Part shown: positions 26,695-35,203 of the stretch, piece by piece
How positions within the stretch are numbered: position 1 is the stretch's first letter
Layout of the letters: each line of letters starts with the position of its first letter
From: Bradyrhizobium sp. RD5-C2
GTDB lineage: Bacteria; Pseudomonadota; Alphaproteobacteria; Rhizobiales; Xanthobacteraceae
NCBI RefSeq assembly: GCF_019972155.1
Contig: NZ_BOVL01000009.1
Location: 1 to 46,016, forward strand
Direction of reading: 5' to 3'
Length of the DNA stretch: 46,016 nucleotides
Notes under the pieces: generated by a model
The model's input: only the letters and a program-made list of their open reading frames with translations
Told to the model about the DNA's origin: nothing
Databases searched by the model: none
Program-made: the position numbers and the translations under genes

Positions 26695-28031
26695 TTCGGG
26701 CAGATGTATCCGGTGCCGCCGGGTGCCTTGAAGCAGCCGACCGATTCCGGGATCACCTGCTTGGGCAGCCACAGCACGACCTTCGGAAAATAGATCGTGA
26801 AGCAGATCGTGACCAGGAACACGACGTAGATCGGCAGCGCCGCCCGCAGCGCTTTCGCAAAGCTGATGCCGACGAATTTCGAGGCCATCAGCAGCACTAG
26901 CCCATAGGGCGGCGTGATCAGGCCGAAGGCAAGTGTTGCGATCAGCACGACGCCCATATGCACGCCGTTGATGTCACCGGCCTGGGTCAACGCGTTCACC
27001 AGCGGCATGAAGATGATGATGGTCGGCACCGGCTCGATGAAGTCGCCGACCACGGTGAACAGCAGCACCATCAAGAGCATGATGAGGTGCGGATCGTTGC
27101 CGGCGATCGAGGTGATCCAGTCGGCGATGTAGATGGCGCCGCGCAGATAGGCCAGCATCCAGCCGAAAGCGTTCGCCGCCCCGATCGTGATCAGCGGCAG
27201 CGAGAAGATCAGGCCGGCGAGACAAAAATCATACGGGATCTTCTTCAGGTGCCCGCGGTTCAGCGCCGGGATCACGACGAGGATGATATAGGCGACCGCG
27301 ACCACGCCGGCCTCGGTCGGCGTGAACCAGCCGGTCAGGATGCCGCCGAGCAGGATCACCGGGATCATCAGCGGCAGCGCGGCGTCGCCGGCAGCGAATG
27401 CGATCTGGCGCAGCGGCGCGCGCGGCTTGCGCAGGCCTGACGGACCGAAGAAATAGCAATAGATCATCAGCCCGAAGCCGATCATCAGCCCGGGCACCAC
27501 GCCCGCCATGAACAGGCCGGCGATCGAGACGTTGCCGACCGCGCCATAGACCACCGCCGTGATGCTCGGCGGCACCAGCGCCGCGATGGTCGAGGCCGAG
27601 GCGATGATCGCGGCGATGAAGGCCGGCTCATAGCCCTCCCGCCGCATCGGCCCGCCGAGCGCCCGGCTCATGACAGCGACGTCGGCGGTGGTCGAGCCGG
27701 ACATTTCCGAGAAAAACATGCTGAACACGACGACGACCTGCGACAGCCCGCCCCTGATATGCCCGACCAGCGAGACCGACAGGTTGGCGATGCGGACCAC
27801 GACATTCGCCGAGCTCATGAGCTCGCCGACCAGCAGGAAGAACGGGATCGCAAGCAGCGCCTCGGAATCGACGCCGTCGAATATTTTCTGAATGATCGCG
27901 GCAAGCGAGACATCCGACAGCATTGCGCCGACGAATACGCCGGCCATCAGCGAGAACGGCACGGGCACGCCGAGATAACCGAAGAACAGGAAGCAGGACG
28001 ACATCAGCACGAGCACGACCGGTGCGCTCAC
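26691..28031 (-). CDS. dctM: TRAP transporter large permease subunit (DctM)
   Basis: Sodium-coupled TRAP transporter membrane subunit, 446 residues with about 12 hydrophobic segments (first MSAPVVLVLMSSCFLFFGYLG). MLSDVSLAAIIQKIFDGVDSEALLAIPFFLLVGELM at about residue 35 and FFSEMSGSTTADVAVMSRALGGPMRREGY at about 107 are family hallmarks. The start is GTG at 28031, overlapping the DctQ stop by four bases (GTGA). A Pro- and Gly-rich tail (GGTGYICPN) ends the protein. Genomic context suggests sugar acids (uronate or aldonate) as cargo. Confidence 0.92.
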   Translation of the reverse strand: MSAPVVLVLMSSCFLFFGYLGVPVPFSLMAGVFVGAMLSDVSLAAIIQKIFDGVDSEALLAIPFFLLVGELMSSANVVVRIANLSVSLVGHIRGGLSQVVVVFSMFFSEMSGSTTADVAVMSRALGGPMRREGYEPAFIAAIIASASTIAALVPPSITAVVYGAVGNVSIAGLFMAGVVPGLMIGFGLMIYCYFFGPSGLRKPRAPLRQIAFAAGDAALPLMIPVILLGGILTGWFTPTEAGVVAVAYIILVVIPALNRGHLKKIPYDFCLAGLIFSLPLITIGAANAFGWMLAYLRGAIYIADWITSIAGNDPHLIMLLMVLLFTVVGDFIEPVPTIIIFMPLVNALTQAGDINGVHMGVVLIATLAFGLITPPYGLVLLMASKFVGISFAKALRAALPIYVVFLVTICFTIYFPKVVLWLPKQVIPESVGCFKAPGGTGYICPN

Positions 28032-28612
28032 GGCTGCACTCCCGTGGTGGCACTGGTGTTGATCGCAGGAATCGCAAGATCCTCGTCCGGCGGCTCCGGA
28101 TGATCAAAGCCGTTGCGGATGCCGTTGACGAGCTGCTCGATCGTGAACAGGCCGATCAGGATGCCGGACAGGGGAATCACCGCATAGAGCGACGCGATCG
28201 GCGTGCCGGACGGCAGCCGGAAACTGCCGAAGCCGCGGAGGTAATTTTGATAACCGTACCAGACGAGGCAGAAGGCAACGCCCAGCACCACCAGGCGGAT
28301 GACGATCTCGACGGCCAGCCGCGACCTGCCGTGCATCGCCTCCGAGAGCGCGGTGAGATAGAGATGATCGTTGCGCCTGGTCGCGACCGCGGCGCCAATG
28401 AAGATCGCGTAGATGAATAGCGTCGAGGTCACCTCCTGAAGCCAGAGCCAGGGATGACCGATGGTGCGGGTGACGATGTCGGCGGTGACCGAGAGCGAGA
28501 AGCCGAAGCACAACAGGCCGCACAGCATCATCAGGATCAGCTCGAGCCGGTCCAGCGCCCGCCATTTCAGGTGCCGCTGCCGTTGCAGCACCAGTCTGTC
28601 GGCGATGGCCAT
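28028..28612 (-). CDS. dctQ: TRAP transporter small permease subunit (DctQ)
   Basis: Four-helix membrane subunit of 194 residues that pairs with DctM. Segments are LELILMMLCGLLCFGFSLSV, LQEVTSTLFIYAIFIGAAVA, VEIVIRLVVLGVAFCLVWYG and a last one near ASLYAVIPLSGILIGLF. The conserved VTSTLFIYAIFIGAA stretch is the family core. GAAG precedes the ATG. The gene is separated from dctP by 145 bases filled with a family A inverted repeat, and overlaps dctM by four bases. Confidence 0.88.
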   Translation of the reverse strand: MAIADRLVLQRQRHLKWRALDRLELILMMLCGLLCFGFSLSVTADIVTRTIGHPWLWLQEVTSTLFIYAIFIGAAVATRRNDHLYLTALSEAMHGRSRLAVEIVIRLVVLGVAFCLVWYGYQNYLRGFGSFRLPSGTPIASLYAVIPLSGILIGLFTIEQLVNGIRNGFDHPEPPDEDLAIPAINTSATTGVQP

Positions 28613-28623
28613 GCTTCAAACTC

Positions 28624-28745
28624 CGTCGTCCCGGCGAAGGCCGGGACCCATAACCCCCGGCTCGAGTTGCTTGCAGAAAGTTGGCGACCTAATCGCTCAA
28701 CTGAAGGGCCGCGGCGGATGGGTCCCGGCCTTCGCCGGGACGACG
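28624..28745. repeat. Inverted repeat, family A (copy 2)
   Basis: 122 bases. Left arm CGTCGTCCCGGCGAAGGCC and exact right-arm complement ending 28745; the rest of each arm (GGGACCCAT / ATGGGTCCC) also pairs. It sits 12 bases after the dctP stop and 11 before the dctQ ATG, so it is transcribed within the TRAP operon. Confidence 0.9.
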
Positions 28746-28757
28746 TGGGGCGTCCGT

Positions 28758-29759
28758 TCAGTTGATCGCGCGGATCAAATTCTTGATCTTCTCCGCGTGC
28801 GGGCCAAGCTCCTTGGCGAGCTTGTCGAGATAGGGATCGGCGATCGCGGTAAAACTCTTCTTGTCCACATCATCGACCACTTTGACGCCGAACGACTTCA
28901 GCTTGGTCAGCGCATTCCGCTCGAGCTCGAAGGCCTTCTGCGGCTCCTTGGCGCTGACCTCGTTGGCGGCCGCCTGCACCCATTGCTTCTGCTCGGCGGA
29001 CAGGCTCTGCCACAGCTTGTCGGAGACGAACAGCAGCGCATTGTTGGCCTCGTGCTCGGTGATCGACAGCACCGGCGCGACCTCATAGTGCTTGTTGACG
29101 AGATAGACGTTGATGCTGTTCTCGGCGGCGTCGACCACGCCGGTTTGCAGCGAGGTGTAGACGCTGCCGAACGGCATATGAACCGTCTGCGCGCCATAGG
29201 CCGGGAACATGGTGTCCTCGGTCGCGGTCGCCTGCACCCGGACCTTCACGCCCTTGAGGTCGCCGACGTTGTGGATTTCCTTCTTGCTGTAGATGTGGCG
29301 GACGCCCTGCGAACCGGTGCCGATCACATGCAGGCCCTGCGCAGTCTCGTCGATCATCGTCCTGATGGCGTCGAACACCTGCGGGTCCGCCAGCGCCTTG
29401 ATCACATGGGCGTCGTTGCGGAACAGGAAGTGCAGCGACATCACGCCGGCCTGCGGCGAGATCGTCGCCGTGTTGGCGGAGGAGACGATCGCGAACTCGA
29501 TATCGCCTGATTTCACGAGCTGCAGCAGCTGCGGCTCCTGGCCGAGTTGCGCGCCGGGATATTGGTCGACGATCATCGTCCCCTTGCTCAATTCCTTGAG
29601 CTTCTCGGCGAACAGATCGCCGGCGACCGAATAGCCGGTGTTGCGCGGCTGGTCATAGGCGAAGCGGAAGTGCTTGACCTCCTGCGCGCCGGCGCGCGCC
29701 GTCAGCAGCAGCGCTGCCGCGGCCATGGCGATCCCGACGATCCTGGCTGAATAGCCCAT
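28758..29759 (-). CDS. dctP: TRAP transporter substrate-binding protein (DctP)
   Basis: Periplasmic solute receptor, 333 residues, with a signal peptide (GIAMAAAALLLTARAGAQ). The mature start KHFRFAYDQPRNTGYSVAGDLFAEKLKELSKG is the usual DctP opening. The ligand-anchoring arginine is expected in DLKGVKVRVQATATED at about residue 155, and SLQTGVVDAAENSINVYL at about 190 is the conserved substrate-contact stretch. The ATG at 29759 has GGGGGAA upstream and is preferred to 29795. It lies 164 bases downstream of the dehydratase gene with its own putative GntR sites. The ligand is probably a hexuronate or aldonate given the neighbours. Confidence 0.9.
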   Translation of the reverse strand: MGYSARIVGIAMAAAALLLTARAGAQEVKHFRFAYDQPRNTGYSVAGDLFAEKLKELSKGTMIVDQYPGAQLGQEPQLLQLVKSGDIEFAIVSSANTATISPQAGVMSLHFLFRNDAHVIKALADPQVFDAIRTMIDETAQGLHVIGTGSQGVRHIYSKKEIHNVGDLKGVKVRVQATATEDTMFPAYGAQTVHMPFGSVYTSLQTGVVDAAENSINVYLVNKHYEVAPVLSITEHEANNALLFVSDKLWQSLSAEQKQWVQAAANEVSAKEPQKAFELERNALTKLKSFGVKVVDDVDKKSFTAIADPYLDKLAKELGPHAEKIKNLIRAIN

Positions 29760-29812
29760 CGCGACGTTCCCCCTGTTTTTGATTGACGCGATCATCCCAC
29801 CAGTCCCGCGGG

Positions 29813-29887
29813 ATTGTCAATAAAACAGAAGGAATTAGACGACGGCAGGCGCTATCGTGCACTGCATCGCTGAAATTATCGACAATT
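29813..29887. promoter_or_regulatory. Candidate GntR sites upstream of dctP
   Basis: GATTGTCAATA (29812-29822) matches TATTGNCAATA at ten of eleven positions, and TATCGACAATT (29877-29887) at nine. They flank the likely dctP promoter region. The same palindrome occurs exactly in the dehydratase/GntR divergent gap. Confidence 0.5.
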
Positions 29888-29923
29888 CGGCAATTTCGCC
29901 GAACGACACACGCGACTTGCCAG

Positions 29924-31627
29924 TTACTTGCCCTTGGCGCGCATGAAGTCGAAATCGCAGCCCTCGTCGGCCTGCAGGATCGTCTCGTTGAAGAGATGCG
30001 CGTAGCCGCGCCTGGCCCAGTCCGGCGTGCCGGCAGGGGTCAGCGCGGCGCGACGCTTCTGCAACTCGGCTTCGTCGACCAAGAGATCGATGCTGCGCTT
30101 GGCAACATCGAGCCGGATCATGTCGCCGTTGCGCACCAGGCCGAGCGGACCGCCGACGGCGGACTCCGGCGTGATGTGCAGCACGATGGTGCCGAACGCC
30201 GTGCCGCTCATCCGCGCATCGGAGATACGGACCATGTCCTTCACGCCGGTGCGCGCGAGCTTCTTCGGGATCGGCAGGTAGCCCGCCTCCGGCATGCCCG
30301 GCGCGCCCTTGGGGCCGGCGTTGCGCAGTACCAGCACGTCGTCGGCGGTCACGTCGAGCGCGGGGTCGTCGACCCGCAGCGTCATGTCCTCGACCGACTC
30401 GAACACCACGGCACGGCCGGTGTGCTGCAAGAGCTTTGGGCTCGCCGCCGACTGCTTGATGACGGCACCGCGCGGCGCGAGATTGCCGTGCAGGATCGCC
30501 ATCGCGCCTTCGGACTTGATCGGGTTGGTCTTGGGGCGGATCGCATCCTGCCCCGGCACGTCCTCGGCATTGGCGACGACCTCGCGCAAGGTCTGACCGG
30601 TAATCGTCCTGGCATCGAGATCGATGAGGTCGCCAAGCTGGGCCATCAGCTTCGGCACGCCGCCGGCGTGATGGAAATGCTCCATGTAATGCTCACCCGA
30701 GGGCTTGAGGTCGACCAGCACGGGCACCTCGCGGCCGAGCTTGTCGAACGCCTCGAGATCGATCTTGTGCGGCGAGCGGTTGGCGATCGCCGTGAGGTGA
30801 ATGAGCCCGTTGGTCGAGCCGCCGATCGCCTGCATCACGACCTGGGCGTTGCGGAACGACGACGGCGTCAGGATCTCGCTCGGCTTCGGTCCCTTGGTCT
30901 TCGCCATTTCGGCGGCGACGCGGCCGCTGGCCTCCGCGGAACGAAAGCGTTCGGCATGTGGCGCCGGGATCGTCGCGCTCATCGGCAGCGACAGGCCGAG
31001 CGCCTCGGTGATGCAGGCCATGGTGGAGGCCGTGCCCATCACCATGCAGGTGCCGACCGACGGCGCGAGACGGCCGTTCACCGCCTCGATCTCGACATCG
31101 TCGATCTCCCCGGCGCGATACTTGCCCCACAGCCGGCGGCAATCGGTGCAGGCGCCGAGCACCTCGCCCTTGTGATGACCGACCACCATCGGCCCGACCG
31201 GGTTCACAACGGTCGGCAGATCGGCGCTGATGGCAGCCATGAGCTGCGCCGGCAAAGTCTTGTCGCAGCCGCCGATCACGATCACGGAATCCATCGGCTG
31301 GGCGCGGATCATCTCCTCGGTATCCATCGCCATCAGGTTGCGCAGGTACATCGAGGTCGGATGCGCAAAGCTTTCGGCAATCGAGATGGTCGGGAACACG
31401 AACGGCATCGCGCCCGACAGCATCACGCCGCGCTTCACCGCTTCGATGATCTGCGGGACGTTGCCGTGGCAGGGATTGTAGTCGCTGTAGGTGTTGGTGA
31501 TGCCGACGATCGGGCGGTTGAGCGCATCATCCGAATAGCCCATCGCCTTGATGAAGGCCTTGCGCAGGAACAGCGAGAAGCCCGCGTCACCATAGCTGGT
31601 CAGTCCCTTGCGAAGTCCGTCGGCCAT
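29924..31627 (-). CDS. IlvD/Edd-family sugar-acid dehydratase
   Basis: Iron-sulfur dehydratase of 567 residues, of the dihydroxy-acid/L-arabinonate/D-xylonate dehydratase family, converting an aldonate or aldarate to its 2-keto-3-deoxy acid. Cluster cysteines are seen in YNPCHGN at about residue 55, GGCDKT at about 120 and GACTDCRRLW plus GTCMVMGTAST further on. PKGAPGMPEAGYLPIPKKLA and RISDARMSGTAFGTIVLHITPES at about 460-490 are family signatures. The ATG at 31627 follows GGAAGAGAAG. A role on aldonates or aldarates rather than in branched-chain amino-acid synthesis is inferred from the TRAP, uronate dehydrogenase and lactonase neighbours. Divergent from the GntR gene. Confidence 0.88.
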   Translation of the reverse strand: MADGLRKGLTSYGDAGFSLFLRKAFIKAMGYSDDALNRPIVGITNTYSDYNPCHGNVPQIIEAVKRGVMLSGAMPFVFPTISIAESFAHPTSMYLRNLMAMDTEEMIRAQPMDSVIVIGGCDKTLPAQLMAAISADLPTVVNPVGPMVVGHHKGEVLGACTDCRRLWGKYRAGEIDDVEIEAVNGRLAPSVGTCMVMGTASTMACITEALGLSLPMSATIPAPHAERFRSAEASGRVAAEMAKTKGPKPSEILTPSSFRNAQVVMQAIGGSTNGLIHLTAIANRSPHKIDLEAFDKLGREVPVLVDLKPSGEHYMEHFHHAGGVPKLMAQLGDLIDLDARTITGQTLREVVANAEDVPGQDAIRPKTNPIKSEGAMAILHGNLAPRGAVIKQSAASPKLLQHTGRAVVFESVEDMTLRVDDPALDVTADDVLVLRNAGPKGAPGMPEAGYLPIPKKLARTGVKDMVRISDARMSGTAFGTIVLHITPESAVGGPLGLVRNGDMIRLDVAKRSIDLLVDEAELQKRRAALTPAGTPDWARRGYAHLFNETILQADEGCDFDFMRAKGK

Positions 31628-31677
31628 TTTCTTCTCTTCCCGTGGTTGTTCGGCCGCACTTAAGGAGCGGCGAGAAT

Positions 31678-31688
31678 TATTGTCAATA
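31678..31688. promoter_or_regulatory. GntR operator candidate 1 (TATTGTCAATA)
   Basis: Perfect 11-bp palindrome with a one-base centre, 51 bases before the dehydratase ATG in the divergent gap with the gntR gene. Confidence 0.6.
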
Positions 31689-31740
31689 TGAGATAATCTG
31701 GCTGTAGAGCGCGGCTGGTCTGCGGCAAAATCGCCCCCAT

Positions 31741-31751
31741 TATTGACAATA
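31741..31751. promoter_or_regulatory. GntR operator candidate 2 (TATTGACAATA)
   Basis: Perfect palindrome, centre 63 bases (about six helical turns) from candidate 1 and 49 bases before the gntR ATG. The spacing suits cooperative or looped binding controlling both divergent genes. Confidence 0.6.
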
Positions 31752-31799
31752 GCCATGGCGTCATGCTGACCTCCGGTATCGACCCGAAGCCGAGCGCGC

Positions 31800-32492
31800 A
31801 TGACAGCCGAACCCATCTTGCCCGAACTCCAGGCCCCCTCGCGGGAGGAGGAGCAGGCGGAAGTGATCCGCCGGCTGGAGGAGGACATCATCTTCGGCCG
31901 CTTCGCGCCCGGCCTGCGGCTGGTCGAGGATACCCTGATGCAGCGCTACGGCGCGAGCCGGCATTTCGTCCGCCAGGCGCTGTTCCAGCTCGAACGTCAG
32001 GGCATCGTGCTGCGCGAGAAGAATGTCGGCGCCACGGTGCGGTTCTATTCGGCGGAGGAAGTGCGGCAGATCTACGAGGTGCGCGAGATGCTCACGCGCC
32101 AGGCCGCGCTAATGATCACCCTCCCCGCGCCTGACAGCCTGATCGACCAATTGAGCGAGCTGCAACGGCATTACTGTATCAAGGCCGACGCGCAGGACAT
32201 GCGCGGAATCCATGAGACCAACGATGCGTTCCACCTCGCGCTGTTCTCCGCCTGCGGGAATCCCTACCTGGTGCGCTCGCTGCAGGACTACATGAACCTG
32301 ACGCTGCCGATGCGCGCCAAGAACCTCGCCGACAGCGAGGGGCTCGCATTGTCGCGCCGCCAGCACGAATTGATGATCGAGCTCCTGAGAGGCCGCGACA
32401 GCTGGGCGCTGGCGCAGCTCTGCGTCGATCACATGCAGTACAGCAAGGCGGATTATCTCGTCCGCATCTCCAACGACAAAAAGCCGCAATAG
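31800..32492 (+). CDS. GntR-family regulator (FadR/FCD subfamily)
   Basis: Probable ligand-responsive repressor of the sugar-acid genes, 230 residues. The winged helix lies at about residues 18-85 (IIFGRFAPGLRLVEDTLMQRYGASRHFVRQALFQLERQGIV). The FCD effector domain follows, with likely metal ligands Asp/His in NDAFHLALF at about 142, His in RRQHELM at about 187 and His in CVDHMQYSK at about 208. No strong Shine-Dalgarno is seen before the ATG. The divergent dehydratase, two perfect palindromes between them and degenerate copies before dctP suggest autoregulation and control of uptake. Confidence 0.9.
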   Translation: MTAEPILPELQAPSREEEQAEVIRRLEEDIIFGRFAPGLRLVEDTLMQRYGASRHFVRQALFQLERQGIVLREKNVGATVRFYSAEEVRQIYEVREMLTRQAALMITLPAPDSLIDQLSELQRHYCIKADAQDMRGIHETNDAFHLALFSACGNPYLVRSLQDYMNLTLPMRAKNLADSEGLALSRRQHELMIELLRGRDSWALAQLCVDHMQYSKADYLVRISNDKKPQ

Positions 32493-32527
32493 CGCGATAC
32501 GCGGCCTTCCTCGCGAAGGAGACGGCG

Positions 32528-33097
32528 ATGCGTTACGTGGCCTTGTTGATGGGATCGTTCGCCGTGCAGCTCGCACTCGGTGGAATTGCCGACGCGGCCG
32601 ATCCGCGCGCGACCGAGCTCACGTATGAGCCCTGGACCAAGACCTGCCTGACCGAGGCGAGCTGCTTCGTCGCCGCCGCCGCACGCGGCCAGTGCGCGCC
32701 GTCGGGCGGCTCCATCAGCGTCTCGCCACAGACCAGCACGCGCGCGCTGCTCACCGCGAATGTCGGCACGCGGACCATGCTGGAAGGCACGATCAGCCTG
32801 CGGATCGATCAGGACGAGCCGATGCAGGTCGCCAGGACGCACTGCTACACGCTCGGCTGCGGCGGCACGCTGGAGGCCAATGGCGAACTGATCGAGCGGC
32901 TGAAGCACGCGCAAACGATCGTGGTAGAGGCAAAGAACCTGACCGGGCAGAAGATCAGCCTCAGCTTCCCGCTCGCGCACTTTTCCCAGACCTATGACGG
33001 GCCCGGAAGCGCACCAAAGGCATCCGGGCAAGGCTCGAACGAGCCGCAACGGGAGCACACCGAGGCGGTCAAGCAGCTGCCGCAGTGCGACGACTGA
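32528..33097 (+). CDS. IalB-type (invasion-associated locus B) secreted protein
   Basis: Exported protein of 189 residues with a signal peptide (MRYVALLMGSFAVQLALGGIADA). The mature part has the IalB pattern: WTKTCLTEASCFVAAAARGQC, a Cys pair in THCYTLGCGG at about residue 115, and SFPLAHFSQTYDGP near 150. Alphaproteobacteria often carry several paralogues of unknown function; the name comes from Bartonella erythrocyte invasion and should not be taken as function. AAGGAG precedes the ATG. Its stop directly abuts the convergent uronate dehydrogenase stop. The C-terminal 25 residues are polar and disordered-looking. Confidence 0.8.
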   Translation: MRYVALLMGSFAVQLALGGIADAADPRATELTYEPWTKTCLTEASCFVAAAARGQCAPSGGSISVSPQTSTRALLTANVGTRTMLEGTISLRIDQDEPMQVARTHCYTLGCGGTLEANGELIERLKHAQTIVVEAKNLTGQKISLSFPLAHFSQTYDGPGSAPKASGQGSNEPQREHTEAVKQLPQCDD

Positions 33098-33919
33098 TCA
33101 TTTCTTCCAGTCGATCACCCTCGTCATGTCGCCGTCGAACTCCATGCTGCAGAACGTGCCGCCCTGGTAATAATCGCCGACAGGATCGGGCGGCAGCTTG
33201 GCCTGCTCGGCCATCGCATGCTCGCGGAAGTCTTCGCCACGGCCGCTCGGACGATAGCCGAGATCGTAGGCGCGATGATTGTCCCACCACGAGCGCTCGT
33301 TGTAGGACGCGCCGTACAGCACCTCGAAATGAATGTCGGGATGTTCAAGCCCGATGCGGCAGAGCTGCACCAGATCCTCGGGCTTGAGCCAGATCGAGAG
33401 CCGGCGGTGATCGAGCGGCGCCTCGCCGAAATTGCCGATCCGGATGCAGGTCACCTTGATGCCGTGCTTGTCGGCATAGAGCGCGCCGACGCCCTCGCCG
33501 AACACCTTGCTCACCCCGTAACGACTGTCCGGACGCGCGGTAACGTCGGTGCCGATACGGTGATGGCGCGGATAGAAGCCGACCGCGTGATTGGACGAGG
33601 CGAAGATCACGCGCTTGACGCCCTTCTTGCGCGCCGCCTCGAACAGATTGTAGCCGCCGATGATGTTGGCCTGCAGGATCGCATCCCAGGAACCTTCGAC
33701 CGAATAGCCACCGAAATGCAGGATGCCCTCGACGCCCTCGCAGACCGCCTCGACCTCAGCGAGGTCGGCGAGATCGGCCGCCTTGAATTTTTCGTTGCTG
33801 CCGAGATCGGCGGGCGGCTTGATGTCGCTCAGCAGGAGATCCGGATAGATCGGCGGCAGCAGCTTGCGCAGGCTCGTGCCGATTCCCCCCGATGCGCCGG
33901 TCATCAGTATGCGTGGCAT
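33098..33919 (-). CDS. udh: Uronate dehydrogenase
   Basis: NAD-dependent short-chain (extended SDR) enzyme oxidising D-galacturonate or D-glucuronate to the aldarolactone, 273 residues, close to the about 265 of Agrobacterium Udh. Cofactor loop ILMTGASGGIGTSLR is at the N-terminus; catalytic Tyr and Lys are in SRYGVSKVFGE at about residue 145. GILHFGGYSVEGSWDAILQ, ASSNHAVGFYPR and SYNERSWWDNH closely follow the Udh pattern as I remember it. The ATG at 33919 has GAGGGAC upstream. It is divergent from the lactonase gene across 113 bases, a pairing that fits opening of the lactone it makes. Confidence 0.87.
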   Translation of the reverse strand: MPRILMTGASGGIGTSLRKLLPPIYPDLLLSDIKPPADLGSNEKFKAADLADLAEVEAVCEGVEGILHFGGYSVEGSWDAILQANIIGGYNLFEAARKKGVKRVIFASSNHAVGFYPRHHRIGTDVTARPDSRYGVSKVFGEGVGALYADKHGIKVTCIRIGNFGEAPLDHRRLSIWLKPEDLVQLCRIGLEHPDIHFEVLYGASYNERSWWDNHRAYDLGYRPSGRGEDFREHAMAEQAKLPPDPVGDYYQGGTFCSMEFDGDMTRVIDWKK

Positions 33920-34032
33920 GCCGTCCCTCGTCTTTCCTGTTTGCTGCAGCCGAATTGCGGTCGCAGGCCGACAATGATAGCAAACCATGCGCTCAAGGAA
34001 ACACCATCGAAACACAACAACGAGAACAGCAA

Positions 34033-34995
34033 ATGTCCGATGTTCATTCCGCCGGCTGGCGTCCCGCGACCTGTTATCCCGATCCCGCGATCCACGCGCT
34101 CGACCCGCGCTTCGAGAAATACTGGCTGAAACTCTCCGCCGTTGAGCGCATCGCCACCGGCCTGCGCTGGGCCGAAGGTCCGGTGTGGTTCGGCGACGGC
34201 CGCTATCTGTTGTGCAGCGACATCCCGAACCAGCGCATCCTCAAATGGGAGGAAGAGACCGGCGCGGTCAGCATCTTCCGCAAGCCGTCGAACTTCGCCA
34301 ACGGCAACACTCGCGACCGTCTGGGCCGGCTGATCACCTGCGAGCATGGCGGTCGCCGTGTGGTGCGCACCGAATATGACGGATCGATTACGGTGCTGAT
34401 CGATTCCTTCGGCGGCAAGCGGCTGAACTCGCCGAACGACGTCGTGGTGAAATCCGACGGCGCGATCTGGTTCACCGATCCGATCTTCGGCCTGCTCGGC
34501 AATTACGAGGGCTACAAGGCCGATCCGGAGATCGAGCCCAACGTCTACCGGCTCGATCCCGAAACCGGCAAGGCCAGCATCGTCGCCGAGGGCGTGCTCG
34601 GCCCGAACGGGCTGTGCTTCTCGCCGGACGAGAAGATCCTATACGTCGTGGAATCCCGCGGCGAGCCGAACCGCAAGATCCTCGCCTATGACGTCTCCGC
34701 CGACGGCAAGACAATCTCCAACAAACGCGTGTTCATCGACGCCGGCCCCGGCACGCCCGACGGGATGCGCTGCGACATCGATGGCAATCTGTGGTGCGGC
34801 TGGGGCATGGGCGATCCCGAACTCGACGGCGTCGTGGTGTTCGCGCCCGACGGCGTCATGATCGGCCGCATCGCGCTGCCGGAGCGCTGCGCCAACCTCT
34901 GCTTCGGCGGACTGAAGCGCAACCGCCTGTTCATGGCGGCGAGCCAGTCGATCTATGCGCTCTACGTCAACACCCAAGGCGCGCTCGGCGGTTAG
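34033..34995 (+). CDS. SMP-30/gluconolaconase/LRE family lactonase
   Basis: Six-bladed beta-propeller metal enzyme, 320 residues, hydrolysing a sugar lactone. Family marks are the metal-binding Glu in LRWAEGPVWFGDGRYLLCSDIPNQRI at about residue 40, the Asn in LNSPNDVVVKSDGAIWFTDP at about 135, the GPNGLCFSPDEKILYV stretch at about 190 and the Asp in GTPDGMRCDIDGNLW at about 235. The ATG at 34033 has only a weak GAG upstream; a longer reading to 33892 would run through the divergent udh start. Next to udh, it probably opens the aldarolactone. Confidence 0.87.
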   Translation: MSDVHSAGWRPATCYPDPAIHALDPRFEKYWLKLSAVERIATGLRWAEGPVWFGDGRYLLCSDIPNQRILKWEEETGAVSIFRKPSNFANGNTRDRLGRLITCEHGGRRVVRTEYDGSITVLIDSFGGKRLNSPNDVVVKSDGAIWFTDPIFGLLGNYEGYKADPEIEPNVYRLDPETGKASIVAEGVLGPNGLCFSPDEKILYVVESRGEPNRKILAYDVSADGKTISNKRVFIDAGPGTPDGMRCDIDGNLWCGWGMGDPELDGVVVFAPDGVMIGRIALPERCANLCFGGLKRNRLFMAASQSIYALYVNTQGALGG

Positions 34996-35001
34996 GTCGC
35001 T

Positions 35002-35123
35002 CGTCGTCCCGGCGAAGGCCGGGACCCATAACCACCGATGGATCTTGGTTCAGTTAGCTAAAGCCGCGCTCTTCGCAAAACGAAGGCCGGTGGTAATGGG
35101 TCCCGGCCTCCGCCGGGACGACG
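35002..35123. repeat. Inverted repeat, family A (copy 3)
   Basis: 122 bases with arms of about 35: CGTCGTCCCGGCGAAGGCC... paired with a right arm ending GCCGGGACGACG, continuing through GGGACCCATAACCACC / GGTGGTAATGGGTCCC. It lies between the convergent lactonase and aldehyde dehydrogenase genes and could act as a two-way transcription stop. Confidence 0.9.
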
Positions 35124-35203
35124 ATGAATAAGCATCCTCCAAACGTCTGACGCCGGAGCGGTGATCCGCCCCGGCGCCAAAATGTTATCTCTCGTGGCTC
35201 GGC

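Noticed and set aside
33920..34032. Full GntR operator in the udh/lactonase gap
   Set aside because: Only the half-site GACAAT is present; the second half does not match TATTG, so it is not listed as a site.
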